From: Oscillospiraceae bacterium
GTDB taxonomy: Bacteria > Bacillota > Clostridia > Oscillospirales > Oscillospiraceae
Length of the DNA stretch: 44,859 nt
Assembly (NCBI GenBank): GCA_017455685.1
Contig: JAFSZH010000005.1
Span: 1-44,859, forward strand
Direction of reading: 5' to 3'
In this document: positions 17,264 through 26,221 of the stretch, one piece after another
Numbering within the stretch: position 1 is the stretch's first letter
Layout of the letters: every line of letters begins with the position of its first letter
Notes under the pieces: generated by a model
Seen by the model: the letters and a program-made list of their open reading frames with translations, nothing else
Databases searched by the model: none
Told to the model about the DNA's origin: nothing
Made by a program: the position numbers and the translations under genes

Positions 17264-19942
17264 ATGAAACGGGAGATCAGAATACTGAATACACCCCAGG
17301 ACGCCGCCGCGCTGGAGCCAGTGCTGGAACAGCTGCGCGCCAAAGGCTTCCGGACCGCGGAGGCGGGAGAGTCAACCCGGCGCAGTGACGTGGTGCTGGC
17401 CGTTCTGTCGGAGAACTTTTACGCCGACGGGGAAGCCGTAAACCGGCTGCTGGGACTTCTCGGTGACGGAGCGGAAAACGTGCTGCCCCTGCAGCTGGAC
17501 GCCGCGCCCGTACCGGACGAGCTGAAAAACGCCCTGTATGCCCGGAACATCATCCCGGCGGCGGGGCGGGAGAGCGCCCTGATCGCGGAGCGGATCGCCG
17601 CCGCCCTGCCGAAGAAGAACAACCGGCTGCCGCTGATCCTTACGGCGGGGGCTCTTGTGCTCGCCGTCCTGGCGGGGCTGCTGATCTGGCTGTCCGTCCG
17701 GAACAAAAACGTCCCCGCCATGGCGGGGAACGTGGTTTCCGGTATTTCCATCCCCCAGGGCCTCACGGAGGAGGACCTGTCGGAGATCCTGTACGTGTAT
17801 TTCATAGCCGACGGGTTCTATCACTATACGGAGGACGAGATCGAGAACTTCCGCTTCATGGCGACCTACAACATGGAAGACGACGGCATGCGCTGGTACA
17901 GCACCGACGACGGCCACGAGCTCTCCATGACCACCCGGACGCCGGAGGACCTGGAATTTCTCACACTGATGCCGAATCTGCGGGGCGTGGACTTCGTTTT
18001 GACCGACGTGGAGCGTCTGCCGGATCTGAGCGGCCAAAAGGACCTGGAATTTCTGGAGATGGCGGACTGTACGATCCGCGATATCAGCGGGCTCTCCGGT
18101 TCCGCCGTACAGTATTTCCACCTCTTTCGCTGCCCCGTGCAGGACTACTCCGTGCTGAACGACTGCCCGCGGCTGGAGGAGGTCCGGATGGAGTTTGAGT
18201 TCATGGGCAGGGCGGATCTGTCCGGCTTCTCCCCGCCGAATCTGCTCCACGCCACTTTTGAACACGGCCGCGGCGTAGATGTGGACCTCTCCGGCCTGGC
18301 CGGGTGTCCGAAGCTCCAGCAGCTGATCATCAGCTATCTTCCGGTCAGCGATCTCTCGTTCCTGTCCGGAACGCCGGAGCTTACGTATCTTCATCTGCAG
18401 GACCTGGAGGGCCTGCGGGATATCTCCGGGGTGGGGACGCTGCAGAAGCTCACCGAGCTGGAGATCAGCGAGTGCCCGACCGTCACGGACTATTCTCCCA
18501 TCGGCGGCTGCTCCTCGCTGGAAAAGCTGGATCTGAACGTGGACCAAGCCGCGCTGGACGTCTCATTTTTCTCCGGGCTCCCCAAGCTCCGGGATATCAC
18601 TCTGACGGCCGGTTATCTGCCCGATATGGAGTTCCTGCGGGATATGGCCGGGCACGCGCAGAACGTCCGACTGGACTTTGCCGGGCGAGCGGGGGATTAT
18701 TCCGGCCTGGAGGCCATCGGAAAGTATGAGTTCCTCTGTCTGAACATCAACTCCGGCGGCGGACGATATGCCGACCTCTCCGGGCTCTGGCCGTATCTGA
18801 CGGAGGCGGAGGTCGATGAACTGCAGCTGCACTGGTGCCGCCTGGACGATCTCTCCCTGCTGCCCAAAATGAACGAAACTCTGGATCTGCGGCACTGCGA
18901 GCTCACGGATCTGAGCACCCTGCCCGCCTGGGGGATCAAAAACCTGTCTCTGGAAGACCTGCCTTACCTCAACAGCCTGCAGGGGCTGGACAACCTGACG
19001 CTGTTCACCCGGGGCGGGGGAAATATCGCGCTGACCATCCAGTCCTGTCCCCGTCTGACGGATTGGAGCGTCATAGAGGGAAAGCCGGTGCATACGCTGC
19101 ACCTGCGGGATCTCTACTCACTGCCGGCGCTGGACACCGTGGACGCGGAATTCCTGGAGCTGGCGGAGTGCCACGGCCTCACGGATCTGCGCTTCCTGGA
19201 CAGCAGGGCAGGAGAAAAATACCGGGAGATCAACATATCCGGGCAGGAGGAGATCGCGGATCTCTCCCCGCTGCGGAACGTGCACGTGAACAAGCTGACC
19301 GTGGGCCCGAACCTGGCCGAACAGGCAGAGGATCTTCTCTCGGAGGGCTGTATCGAGGAGTATGAGATCGCCTATCCCCAGGGAAGCTGGGAACTGAACC
19401 GGGACCCCATCGAGCTTCTGAGCCTGGATGAACTGCAGACCCTGCCGAAAGCGCTGCTGCGCCGGGTGGAACGGCTGTGTGTGGCGGGCGACACGGTGTT
19501 CGACCCGGATGGGGGAGAACCCCAGGCATACGAAGAGGGCATCCTGACAGAGTTAGGCGCTCTCCGTGATCTGACCGGGCTCCGGGAGTTGTGGCTGCGC
19601 GACCAGCCCCTGCGCTCCCTGGACGGGATCCAGAGTATGGAAGCGCTGGAGACCCTCACCGTGCAGAACGCCCCGGAGCTGGGGGACATTTCCGCCGTTT
19701 TCACACTGCAGCAGCTGCGGGAGCTCTCTGTGCAGGATTGCCCTGCGGAGAGCCTGTCGGGCATTGAAAACCTTTCGGAGCTGGTCTTTTTGGACGTGAG
19801 CGGCACCGGGATCAAGGATCTGACGCCGCTGCTGGAGCTGGACAGACTGGAAGAGGTATGGGTATCTCCCGACATGAGCGAGGCTGTCGCCAGCCTGGAA
19901 GGAAAAGAATACGGCTTCCGTTTGGAAGGCGCGTACGGATGA
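17264..19942 (+). CDS. Giant LRR receptor-like protein with degenerate TIR-like domain (paralogue 3)
   Basis: An 892-residue protein, ATG after GGGGGA, 28 bases behind paralogue 2. TIR-like domain 1-118 (SDVVLAVLSENFYADGEAVN, LPLQLDAAPVPDELKNALYA), with Arg at the Glu position. A membrane helix lies at about 122-143 after KKNNR. The juxtamembrane module carries a diverged DDGHEL motif. The LRR ectodomain includes LTELEISECPTVTDYSPIGG and ends with the cap VWVSPDMSEAVASLEGKEYG. The ectodomain should lie outside the membrane by the positive-inside rule. No sortase motif is present, so the single helix is the only anchor. Its end is 6 bases from the SLOG gene, which has a weak ribosome binding site and is probably translated by coupling. 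Confidence 0.78.
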   Translation: MKREIRILNTPQDAAALEPVLEQLRAKGFRTAEAGESTRRSDVVLAVLSENFYADGEAVNRLLGLLGDGAENVLPLQLDAAPVPDELKNALYARNIIPAAGRESALIAERIAAALPKKNNRLPLILTAGALVLAVLAGLLIWLSVRNKNVPAMAGNVVSGISIPQGLTEEDLSEILYVYFIADGFYHYTEDEIENFRFMATYNMEDDGMRWYSTDDGHELSMTTRTPEDLEFLTLMPNLRGVDFVLTDVERLPDLSGQKDLEFLEMADCTIRDISGLSGSAVQYFHLFRCPVQDYSVLNDCPRLEEVRMEFEFMGRADLSGFSPPNLLHATFEHGRGVDVDLSGLAGCPKLQQLIISYLPVSDLSFLSGTPELTYLHLQDLEGLRDISGVGTLQKLTELEISECPTVTDYSPIGGCSSLEKLDLNVDQAALDVSFFSGLPKLRDITLTAGYLPDMEFLRDMAGHAQNVRLDFAGRAGDYSGLEAIGKYEFLCLNINSGGGRYADLSGLWPYLTEAEVDELQLHWCRLDDLSLLPKMNETLDLRHCELTDLSTLPAWGIKNLSLEDLPYLNSLQGLDNLTLFTRGGGNIALTIQSCPRLTDWSVIEGKPVHTLHLRDLYSLPALDTVDAEFLELAECHGLTDLRFLDSRAGEKYREINISGQEEIADLSPLRNVHVNKLTVGPNLAEQAEDLLSEGCIEEYEIAYPQGSWELNRDPIELLSLDELQTLPKALLRRVERLCVAGDTVFDPDGGEPQAYEEGILTELGALRDLTGLRELWLRDQPLRSLDGIQSMEALETLTVQNAPELGDISAVFTLQQLRELSVQDCPAESLSGIENLSELVFLDVSGTGIKDLTPLLELDRLEEVWVSPDMSEAVASLEGKEYGFRLEGAYG

Positions 19943-19948
19943 TCTGAT

Positions 19949-21529
19949 ATGGACAAGGAAAAAACCATTCCCATCGTGGTGGGAGTCACCGGACATCTGG
20001 CCATCCGGCCGGAGGACCGGTCGGCCCTGTCCGCCGCGGTGCGGAAGGAGCTGAAGCATATACGGGAGCTCTGTCCCCACTCCGGCGTGGTGATGCTCAC
20101 CAGTCTGGCGGCGGGGGGCGATCTGCTGTGCGCCGACGCGGCGGAGGAGCTGGGTATCCCTGTCGCCGCGGCGCTGCCCCGCCCCCGGGAGGACTACGCG
20201 CTGGACTTCGATGAAGTGGACCGGGCGCGCTTTGAGGCCCACTGCGACCGGGCGGAGCAGGTCTTCGTCACCCCGCCCACGGAGGCTCTGCCCGCCGGGG
20301 GCGTGACCCGGGACTATCAGTTCCGGCAGGCGGGGATCTACGTGGCCGCTCACTGCCACGTGCTGCTGGCTCTCTGGGACGGCGGACCGGGCACCCGGGC
20401 CGCATGCGGCACCGCCGAGGCTGTGGACTTCGCGCTGAAGGGCAGCTATTCCCCGGCCTCCGGAGTGTCCGTCCGCTCCGACAGCAACGAGGCGGTGATC
20501 CACGTCTTCACCCCCCGGGGCGAGCGCACCGGGAAGGCGGGCGCCGTCCGCGTCCTGGGCAACCTGGAAGCGGTGCAGGACGTGCTGCGCAAGACCGACG
20601 ACTTCAACCGCCACGCCGCCGGAGTCGAGCCGGACACGGCGTCCCGTCTGCCTGACCCGTCGGAGCCGGACCCCATTCTGCGGCGCATGGAGCTCATCGG
20701 CCGGATCGCCGGGCGGAAGAGCGCCTTTTACGCCGGACGCTACCGGCTGGTGCTGGCACTGCTGGCGGCTGCAAGCGCGCTGCTGACCTTCGCATTCCTG
20801 CTGTACGACGAGATCGAGGCCTTCTGGATGATCCTGGTCTGCGGGCTCATGCTGCTGGCCGCCTGGGGCTGTCTTCGCTGGGCCGTCCGCATGGACTGCC
20901 ACCGCCGGTATATCGAGTACCGGGCGCTGTCGGAGTGCCTGCGGGTGCAGACCTATCTGCGCTATGCCGGGAGCCGCGTCCAGGCCACCGACCTGCTCTC
21001 CTGGACCCAACAGGAGGAGACCGCCTGGATCATGGACGCCCTGTGCGCGCTGAACGTTGGCCCGGCTCCCGCCGTGACCCACGATATCCGCGCCTGCTGG
21101 GTGGAACAGCAGAGGGAATACCACCGGCGCGCGGGCAGGCGGTCACACCGGGATTCCGCCGTCAGCGAGCAGGTGGTGAAGACCGCGCTGACGCTGAGCA
21201 TCGCGCTCTACTGCGCGGCGGTGGTCTTTGAACTGCTGTTCGCCGGAACGGCTCCCCGGGCGGAGCTGTACCGCACCGTGCTGAAGATCGCCACGGGGAG
21301 CATTTCCGCCGTGACGCTGTTCATCGCCAACTATTACGGACGGCTGTCCCTGCCCCGGACCCTCTCCGACCACGGCAAGATGGAGAGATTTTACGGCAAG
21401 ATGCTTGCCCAGCTGGAGCAGAACGGCCAGACGGAGGAGCTTCTGACGGTGCTGGCCAGGGAGGAACTGATCGAAAACGGCAACTGGTGCTCCTATCAGC
21501 GGGACAACAAACCGGACATCAGCCTATGA
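19949..21529 (+). CDS. SLOG nucleotide-binding domain with four membrane helices (SLATT-like)
   Basis: A 526-residue protein, last gene of the operon. Residues 7-165 match the SLOG Rossmann-like fold: PIVVGVTGHLAIRPED at the first strand-loop, TSLAAGGDLLCADAAEELGI (the GGD-type nucleotide loop), then HVLLALWDG and GTAEAVDFAL. Two pairs of membrane helices follow (about 264-286 and 292-312; 412-432 and 443-463) around a roughly 100-residue helical region. The C-terminal LIENGNWCSY is typical of such proteins. SLOG domains bind nucleotides or their derivatives, and SLATT-type 2TM domains are predicted pore or membrane effectors in nucleotide-triggered defence. I infer that it reads a nucleotide made or cleaved by the TIR or HD proteins. 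Confidence 0.72.
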   Translation: MDKEKTIPIVVGVTGHLAIRPEDRSALSAAVRKELKHIRELCPHSGVVMLTSLAAGGDLLCADAAEELGIPVAAALPRPREDYALDFDEVDRARFEAHCDRAEQVFVTPPTEALPAGGVTRDYQFRQAGIYVAAHCHVLLALWDGGPGTRAACGTAEAVDFALKGSYSPASGVSVRSDSNEAVIHVFTPRGERTGKAGAVRVLGNLEAVQDVLRKTDDFNRHAAGVEPDTASRLPDPSEPDPILRRMELIGRIAGRKSAFYAGRYRLVLALLAAASALLTFAFLLYDEIEAFWMILVCGLMLLAAWGCLRWAVRMDCHRRYIEYRALSECLRVQTYLRYAGSRVQATDLLSWTQQEETAWIMDALCALNVGPAPAVTHDIRACWVEQQREYHRRAGRRSHRDSAVSEQVVKTALTLSIALYCAAVVFELLFAGTAPRAELYRTVLKIATGSISAVTLFIANYYGRLSLPRTLSDHGKMERFYGKMLAQLEQNGQTEELLTVLAREELIENGNWCSYQRDNKPDISL

Positions 21530-21537
21530 GAATATAA

Positions 21538-21572
21538 AAACCCCCGGAGATCCTACTGATCTCCGGGGGTTT
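21538..21572. terminator. Bidirectional terminator between the SLOG gene and metQ
   Basis: AAACCCCCGGAGATC (21538-21552), loop CTACT, perfect complement at 21558-21572. The 15 bp stem has TTTCGTTATT after it on the plus strand and TTTTATATT on the minus strand. Confidence 0.9.
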
Positions 21573-21589
21573 CGTTATTAAGGAAGCGA

Positions 21590-22465
21590 TTAGAAAATCG
21601 GAACAACGGCTCCGTCGTAGGTGCTGTTGATGAAGTCCTTGACCTCCTGGGACTGGAGAGCGGCGACCAGGGCCTTGATGGCCTCGCTGTTCTCGTTGCC
21701 GGCCTTCACGCCCACCAGGTTGGCAAAGTACTGGGCGGCGTCGCCGGAGGCGTCCTCGATGGCCAGAGCGTCGGTGGCGGGGTTCAGGCCGGCGTCCAAC
21801 GCATAGTTGCCGTTGATGACGGCCAGATCCACGTCAGACAGGGACAGAGGCAGCTGGGCGGCTTCCATCTCGACGAGCTCGACGTTCTTGGGGTTGTCCA
21901 CGATGTCGTACTTGGTGGCCTCGATGCCGACGCCTTCCTTCAGGGTGATGACGCCCTCCTGCTGGAGCAGGAGCAGAGCACGGGCGCCGTTGGTGGCGTC
22001 GTTGGGGATGGAGATCTTGGCGCCGTCGGGCAGATCGGCGATGGAGGCAGTCTTGCCGGCGAACACGCCGAAGGGCTCATAGTGGATCAGACCGGCGGAG
22101 ACGATGTTGGTGCCGTTCTCGGCATTGAAGCTGTCCATGTAGGGGGTGTGCTGGAAGTAATTGGCGTCCAGCTCGCCGCTGTCCACCACCAGGTTGGGCT
22201 GCACGTAATCGGTGTAGATCACGATCTCCAGCTCGATGCCCTGCTCGGCCAGGAGCGTCTTGGCGATCTCCAGGATCTCGGCGTGGGGCACGGGAGTGGC
22301 GGCGATGCGGAGCTTCACCGCAGCGGCTTCGGGAGCGGGGGCCTCGGTAGCGGCGGGGGCGGCCGTAGCGGCGGCGGGGGCGGGAGAGCTGCTCTTGCTG
22401 CCGCAGCCTGCCAGCAGGGCGGCGACCAGGACCAGGGTCAGTACCAGAGTCAGAGTCTTTTTCAT
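21590..22465 (-). CDS. metQ: Methionine ABC transporter substrate-binding lipoprotein MetQ
   Basis: A 291-residue NlpA-family lipoprotein. The signal peptide ends in the lipobox LLAGC with C21 as lipidated Cys. A low-complexity Ala/Pro/Thr linker runs to about residue 50. The binding domain carries family marks: KLRIAATPVPHAEILE, YTDYVQPNLVV, ELDANYFQHTPYMDSF, and SIPNDATNGARALLLLQ, the last being near the ligand site. It delivers L- or D-methionine (possibly methionine sulfoxide or a small peptide) to MetNI. Third gene of metN-metI-metQ, 52 bases after metI, and ends at a strong terminator. Confidence 0.93.
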   Translation of the reverse strand: MKKTLTLVLTLVLVAALLAGCGSKSSSPAPAAATAAPAATEAPAPEAAAVKLRIAATPVPHAEILEIAKTLLAEQGIELEIVIYTDYVQPNLVVDSGELDANYFQHTPYMDSFNAENGTNIVSAGLIHYEPFGVFAGKTASIADLPDGAKISIPNDATNGARALLLLQQEGVITLKEGVGIEATKYDIVDNPKNVELVEMEAAQLPLSLSDVDLAVINGNYALDAGLNPATDALAIEDASGDAAQYFANLVGVKAGNENSEAIKALVAALQSQEVKDFINSTYDGAVVPIF

Positions 22466-22517
22466 GGTTGATTTCTCCTTTTCATTTTTTATTCTTGTTT
22501 GTTTTTATCGTTTTATA

Positions 22518-23207
22518 TCAACGGATACGCTTATCCGTTTTCTTCACGACGTAGTTGCCGACGCTCTGGAACTCCTGCACCAGAATGATCAGCGCCACCA
22601 CGGTGACGTACATCACCAGCTCGCGGCGGCGGTAATAGCCGTAGTTGATGGCGATGGAGCCGATGCCGCCGGCGCCCAGAATGCCGGCCATGGCTCCGTA
22701 GCCGAAGATGGTGATCAGCACCACCACGAAGTTGGACACCAGCGAGGGCATGGATTCCGGGATCAGTACTTTCCGGATGATCTGGAAGGGCGTGGCGCCC
22801 ATGGCCTGGGCCGCCTCGATAACACCCTGGTCCACTTCCCGGATGGAGGTCTCCACCAGCCGTGCGATAAAGGGAAACGCCGCGATGGCCAGGGGGATGC
22901 TGAAGGCCTTGGAGCCCACCGTCGTGCCTACCAGCAGCTTGGACACGGGGAGCACCACCACCACCAGGATCAGGAACGGCACCGAACGGAGAATGTTGAT
23001 GAGCGTGTTCAGCAGCGTCATGAACCACCTGGGCAGGGGATGGATGCCGTTTTCGTCGCCGGTCACCAGCAGAACGCCCAGGGGAAGACCGATGACGAAG
23101 GCCAGGATCGTGGGGAAGAAGGTCATATACAGCGTTTCCCCGAAGGCCTTGAGCAGATCGTGCTGCACGATGTTTTTCAGCAGCTCCACGTTGGCTTCAC
23201 TGAACAT
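22518..23207 (-). CDS. metI: Methionine ABC transporter permease MetI
   Basis: A 229-residue permease with five predicted membrane helices. The coupling motif for contact with the ATPase is EAAQAMGATPFQIIRKVLIPES (EAA loop, about residues 133-154, quoted here only by its ends EAAQAMGA and KVLIPES). Other family marks are TLYMTFFPTILAFVIGLPLG and GAGGIGSIAINYGYYRR near the C-terminus. The ATG overlaps the end of metN by 11 bases, so the two are translationally coupled. It forms the membrane channel of the MetNIQ methionine importer. Confidence 0.93.
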   Translation of the reverse strand: MFSEANVELLKNIVQHDLLKAFGETLYMTFFPTILAFVIGLPLGVLLVTGDENGIHPLPRWFMTLLNTLINILRSVPFLILVVVVLPVSKLLVGTTVGSKAFSIPLAIAAFPFIARLVETSIREVDQGVIEAAQAMGATPFQIIRKVLIPESMPSLVSNFVVVLITIFGYGAMAGILGAGGIGSIAINYGYYRRRELVMYVTVVALIILVQEFQSVGNYVVKKTDKRIR

Positions 23208-24201
23208 AGTCGGTCACCTCCTCGGCGGTCACGCCGTTGATCTCCCGCAGATAGATCAGAGCTCTGGCGGCCTCGGTCTCGTCCAGAGGCAGGCCCAGGA
23301 TCATGTTGCCGAAGGTCTTTTCTCCGATGGAGCGGGTATCGGCGCTAATGATGTTCAGCTTGATGCCCTGTTCGCTGGCCAGCGTGGCGATGATGGGCTC
23401 CGTGGCGGAGACGCCGTTGAATACCAGCCGCACCAGCCGGTTTTCCGGTAGCACGTGGATCTTCTCCTCGTCGGGCAGCACCAGCCGCCGTCCGGCCTCA
23501 GACCGGGGATTGGAGAACACCTCGGATACGGGGCCGACCTCCTGGATCTCGCCGTGATCCAGAATGGCCACCCGGTTGCAGATCTGCTCCACCACCCGCA
23601 TCTCGTGGGTGATGACCACCACGGTGACGCCCAGTTCCTGGTTGAGCTTTTTCAGCAGGGCCAGGATGGAACGGGTGGTCTTGGGGTCCAGGGCGGAGGT
23701 GGCCTCATCGCACAGCAGCACCTTGGGGTCGCTGGCCAGCGTCCGGGCGATGGCCACCCGCTGCTTCTGTCCGCCGGAGAGTTGGGAGGGATAGGCTTTG
23801 GCCTTGTCGGGCAGATCCACCACGTCCAGCAGTTCCTTTGCCCGCTTCCGGGCGTCGGCCTTGTTCACCCCGGCCAGCTCCATCGGGAAGCAGATGTTCT
23901 GCAGCACGCTGCGCTGTTCCAGAAGGTTGAAGCCCTGGAAGATCATGCCGATGGACCGGCGCTCCCGCAGCAGCTCCCGCTGGGGGAGGGCGGTGAGCTC
24001 TTTCCCGTTCACGGTCACGGTGCCGGAGGTGGGGCGCTCCAGCAGGTTGATGCAGCGGACCAGCGTGGATTTTCCCGCGCCGGACAGGCCGATGATCCCG
24101 AAGATCTCCCCGTCCTCCACGGTGAGGGAGATGTCCTTGAGGGCGTGTACCTGGTTTTCACCCGTCCCGAAATCTTTGGTGACGTTTTTCAGCTCGATCA
24201 A
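23197..24201 (-). CDS. metN: Methionine ABC transporter ATP-binding protein MetN
   Basis: The start is the TTG at 24201 (protein begins MIELKNVTKDFG), 7 bases after a GAGGTG ribosome binding site. An in-frame ATG 54 bases upstream would lie inside the attenuator terminator and adds residues foreign to the family. The 334-residue protein has Walker A GLSGAGKSTLVR, Q-loop GMIFQGFNLL, signature LSGGQKQRVAIARTLA, Walker B VLLCDEATSALD and the H-loop VITHEM. The C-terminal about 95 residues form the NIL (ACT-like) domain that in E. coli binds methionine and inhibits transport. First structural gene of the operon, under the putative leader-peptide attenuator. Confidence 0.93.
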   Translation of the reverse strand: MIELKNVTKDFGTGENQVHALKDISLTVEDGEIFGIIGLSGAGKSTLVRCINLLERPTSGTVTVNGKELTALPQRELLRERRSIGMIFQGFNLLEQRSVLQNICFPMELAGVNKADARKRAKELLDVVDLPDKAKAYPSQLSGGQKQRVAIARTLASDPKVLLCDEATSALDPKTTRSILALLKKLNQELGVTVVVITHEMRVVEQICNRVAILDHGEIQEVGPVSEVFSNPRSEAGRRLVLPDEEKIHVLPENRLVRLVFNGVSATEPIIATLASEQGIKLNIISADTRSIGEKTFGNMILGLPLDETEAARALIYLREINGVTAEEVTDYVQ

Positions 24202-24220
24202 ACGTTGACACCTCGCAAAC

Positions 24221-24252
24221 AAAAAAGCGGGCCAGCCATTTGGCTCCCGCTT
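24221..24252 (-). terminator. Attenuator terminator in front of metN
   Basis: On the minus strand AAGCGGG-AGCC (24252-24242), loop AAAT, GGCT, a GG bulge, then CCCGCTT followed by T to 24221. It lies after the leader ORF and only about 20 bases before the metN start, so terminating here prevents transport gene expression. Confidence 0.82.
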
Positions 24253-24316
24253 CAAAAATCACAATTCCCGCAAGGGGTATTGAAAAATCCCTGATCAGCA
24301 GTCCCGCAAATGGCCG
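24233..24316 (-). promoter_or_regulatory. Candidate antiterminator pairing of the met attenuator
   Basis: Minus-strand RNA CGGCCAUUU (24316-24308), inside the end of the leader ORF, can form nine continuous pairs (one G-U) with AAAUGGCUG (24241-24233), which is the loop and 3' arm of the attenuator terminator. The two structures exclude each other. A ribosome held on the Met codons (last one at 24331) leaves 24316-24308 free; a ribosome at the stop codon (24295) covers it. I saw this by eye and calculated no energies. Confidence 0.6.
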
Positions 24317-24396
24317 TTCTGTGCGCAGCACATCATGCACATGAACATCATGCCCATGCACATCCGGCCCATCATACGGCTGCTGCAGCGGCGCAT
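24295..24396 (-). CDS. Met/Cys-rich leader peptide of the metNIQ operon
   Basis: A 33-codon ORF with ATG at 24396, an AAAGGAG ribosome binding site 8 bases upstream, and TGA at 24295. It holds 10 Met and 6 Cys. Nine of the Met codons fall in the 15 codons from position 8 to 22 (for example MMGRMCMGMMFMCMM). It is followed by a terminator whose 3' arm can pair instead with the ORF's last codons. This is what a leader peptide of a transcription attenuator looks like: low charged Met-tRNA would stall the ribosome in the Met run and favour read-through into metN. An alternative is a small metal-binding Met/Cys peptide, which the position makes less likely. Confidence 0.72.
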   Translation of the reverse strand: MRRCSSRMMGRMCMGMMFMCMMCCAQNGHLRDC

Positions 24397-24433
24397 CTGC
24401 GTTGCTCCTTTCTCAGGGGATCACGTTGTGGTC

Positions 24434-24463
24434 AGTGTAGCACCGTATAATCCCGTTTGTCAA
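24434..24463 (-). promoter_or_regulatory. Promoter of the met leader-metNIQ operon
   Basis: On the minus strand TTGACA (24463-24458), 18 bp spacer, TACACT (24439-24434). Transcription would start near 24427, about 30 bases before the leader ATG. Confidence 0.6.
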
Positions 24464-24497
24464 CTCTCTTTAAATCGGTGAGGTAAAACTTTGACGA

Positions 24498-24535
24498 AAA
24501 AACCAAAGGACCCGGCGCTCCCGCCGGGCCCTTTG
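24498..24535 (-). terminator. Intrinsic terminator after obg
   Basis: On the minus strand a 14-bp stem CAAAGGGCCCGGCG / CGCCGGGTCCTTTG (24535-24504, one G-U pair), loop GGAG, then GTTTTTTC. Confidence 0.88.
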
Positions 24536-24575
24536 TTCGATTTGGCCGTGTTTTCCAGTGAAATGGCCGTCCGGT

Positions 24576-25859
<1,284 letters not shown>

Positions 25860-25874
25860 TGCATTATCCTCAAA

Positions 25875-25915
25875 ATCCGAAAGAGAAAAGGGACTGAATG
25901 CAATTCAGTCCCTTT
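25875..25915 (-). terminator. Terminator or attenuator between rpmA and obg
   Basis: Minus-strand stem AAAGGGACTGAAT / ATTCAGTCCCTTT (25915-25887), loop TGC, then TTTCTCTTTC. It lies 28 bases before the obg start, so obg may depend on read-through. Confidence 0.82.
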
Positions 25916-25922
25916 CGTTTGA

Positions 25923-26183
25923 TCACTGTGCGATTTCGTAAACAGAGACCTTTTTGCGGTCCTTGCCGTAGCGCTCGAACTTCACGGTGCCGTCCACCAG
26001 AGCATACAGGGTGTCGTCTCCGCCGATGCCCACGTTGGTGCCGGGGTGAATCTTGGTTCCGCGCTGTCTGACAAGGATATTGCCGGCCAGGACGAACTGA
26101 CCGTCGGCCCGCTTGGCGCCCAGCCGTTTGGACTCGCTGTCGCGTCCATTCCGGGTGCTGCCCATGCCTTTTTTATGTGCCAT
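25923..26183 (-). CDS. rpmA: 50S ribosomal protein L27 (short N-terminus)
   Basis: An 86-residue L27. It begins directly with [20 protein letters not shown], the mature form whose N-terminus reaches the peptidyl transferase centre. Many Firmicutes instead make L27 with a roughly 9-residue extension removed by the protease Prp; that extension is absent here and no prp gene lies in the 38-base gap to rplU. Second gene of rplU-rpmA, with a GGAGGTGTAACGC-type ribosome binding site. Confidence 0.97.
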   Translation of the reverse strand: MAHKKGMGSTRNGRDSESKRLGAKRADGQFVLAGNILVRQRGTKIHPGTNVGIGGDDTLYALVDGTVKFERYGKDRKKVSVYEIAQ

Positions 26184-26221
26184 TCTGCGTTACACCTCCA
26201 ATTGTCAAATAGTACGGATCA

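Larger units (their letters stand above)
11408..19942 (+). repeat. Three tandem paralogous genes (direct gene repeats)
   Basis: The three LRR genes are head-to-tail copies. The most conserved DNA is in the TIR-like domain: the segments at about 11690-11760, 14748-14820 and 17532-17604 encode nearly the same residues (ALYARNIIPA) with very similar codons. Similarity falls in the LRR part. This points to old tandem duplication followed by divergence of the ectodomains. Confidence 0.85.

Noticed and set aside
24202..24480. S-box or T-box riboswitch upstream of metN
   Set aside because: No S-box core or T-box consensus seen on the minus strand; a leader ORF with an attenuator explains the region better.
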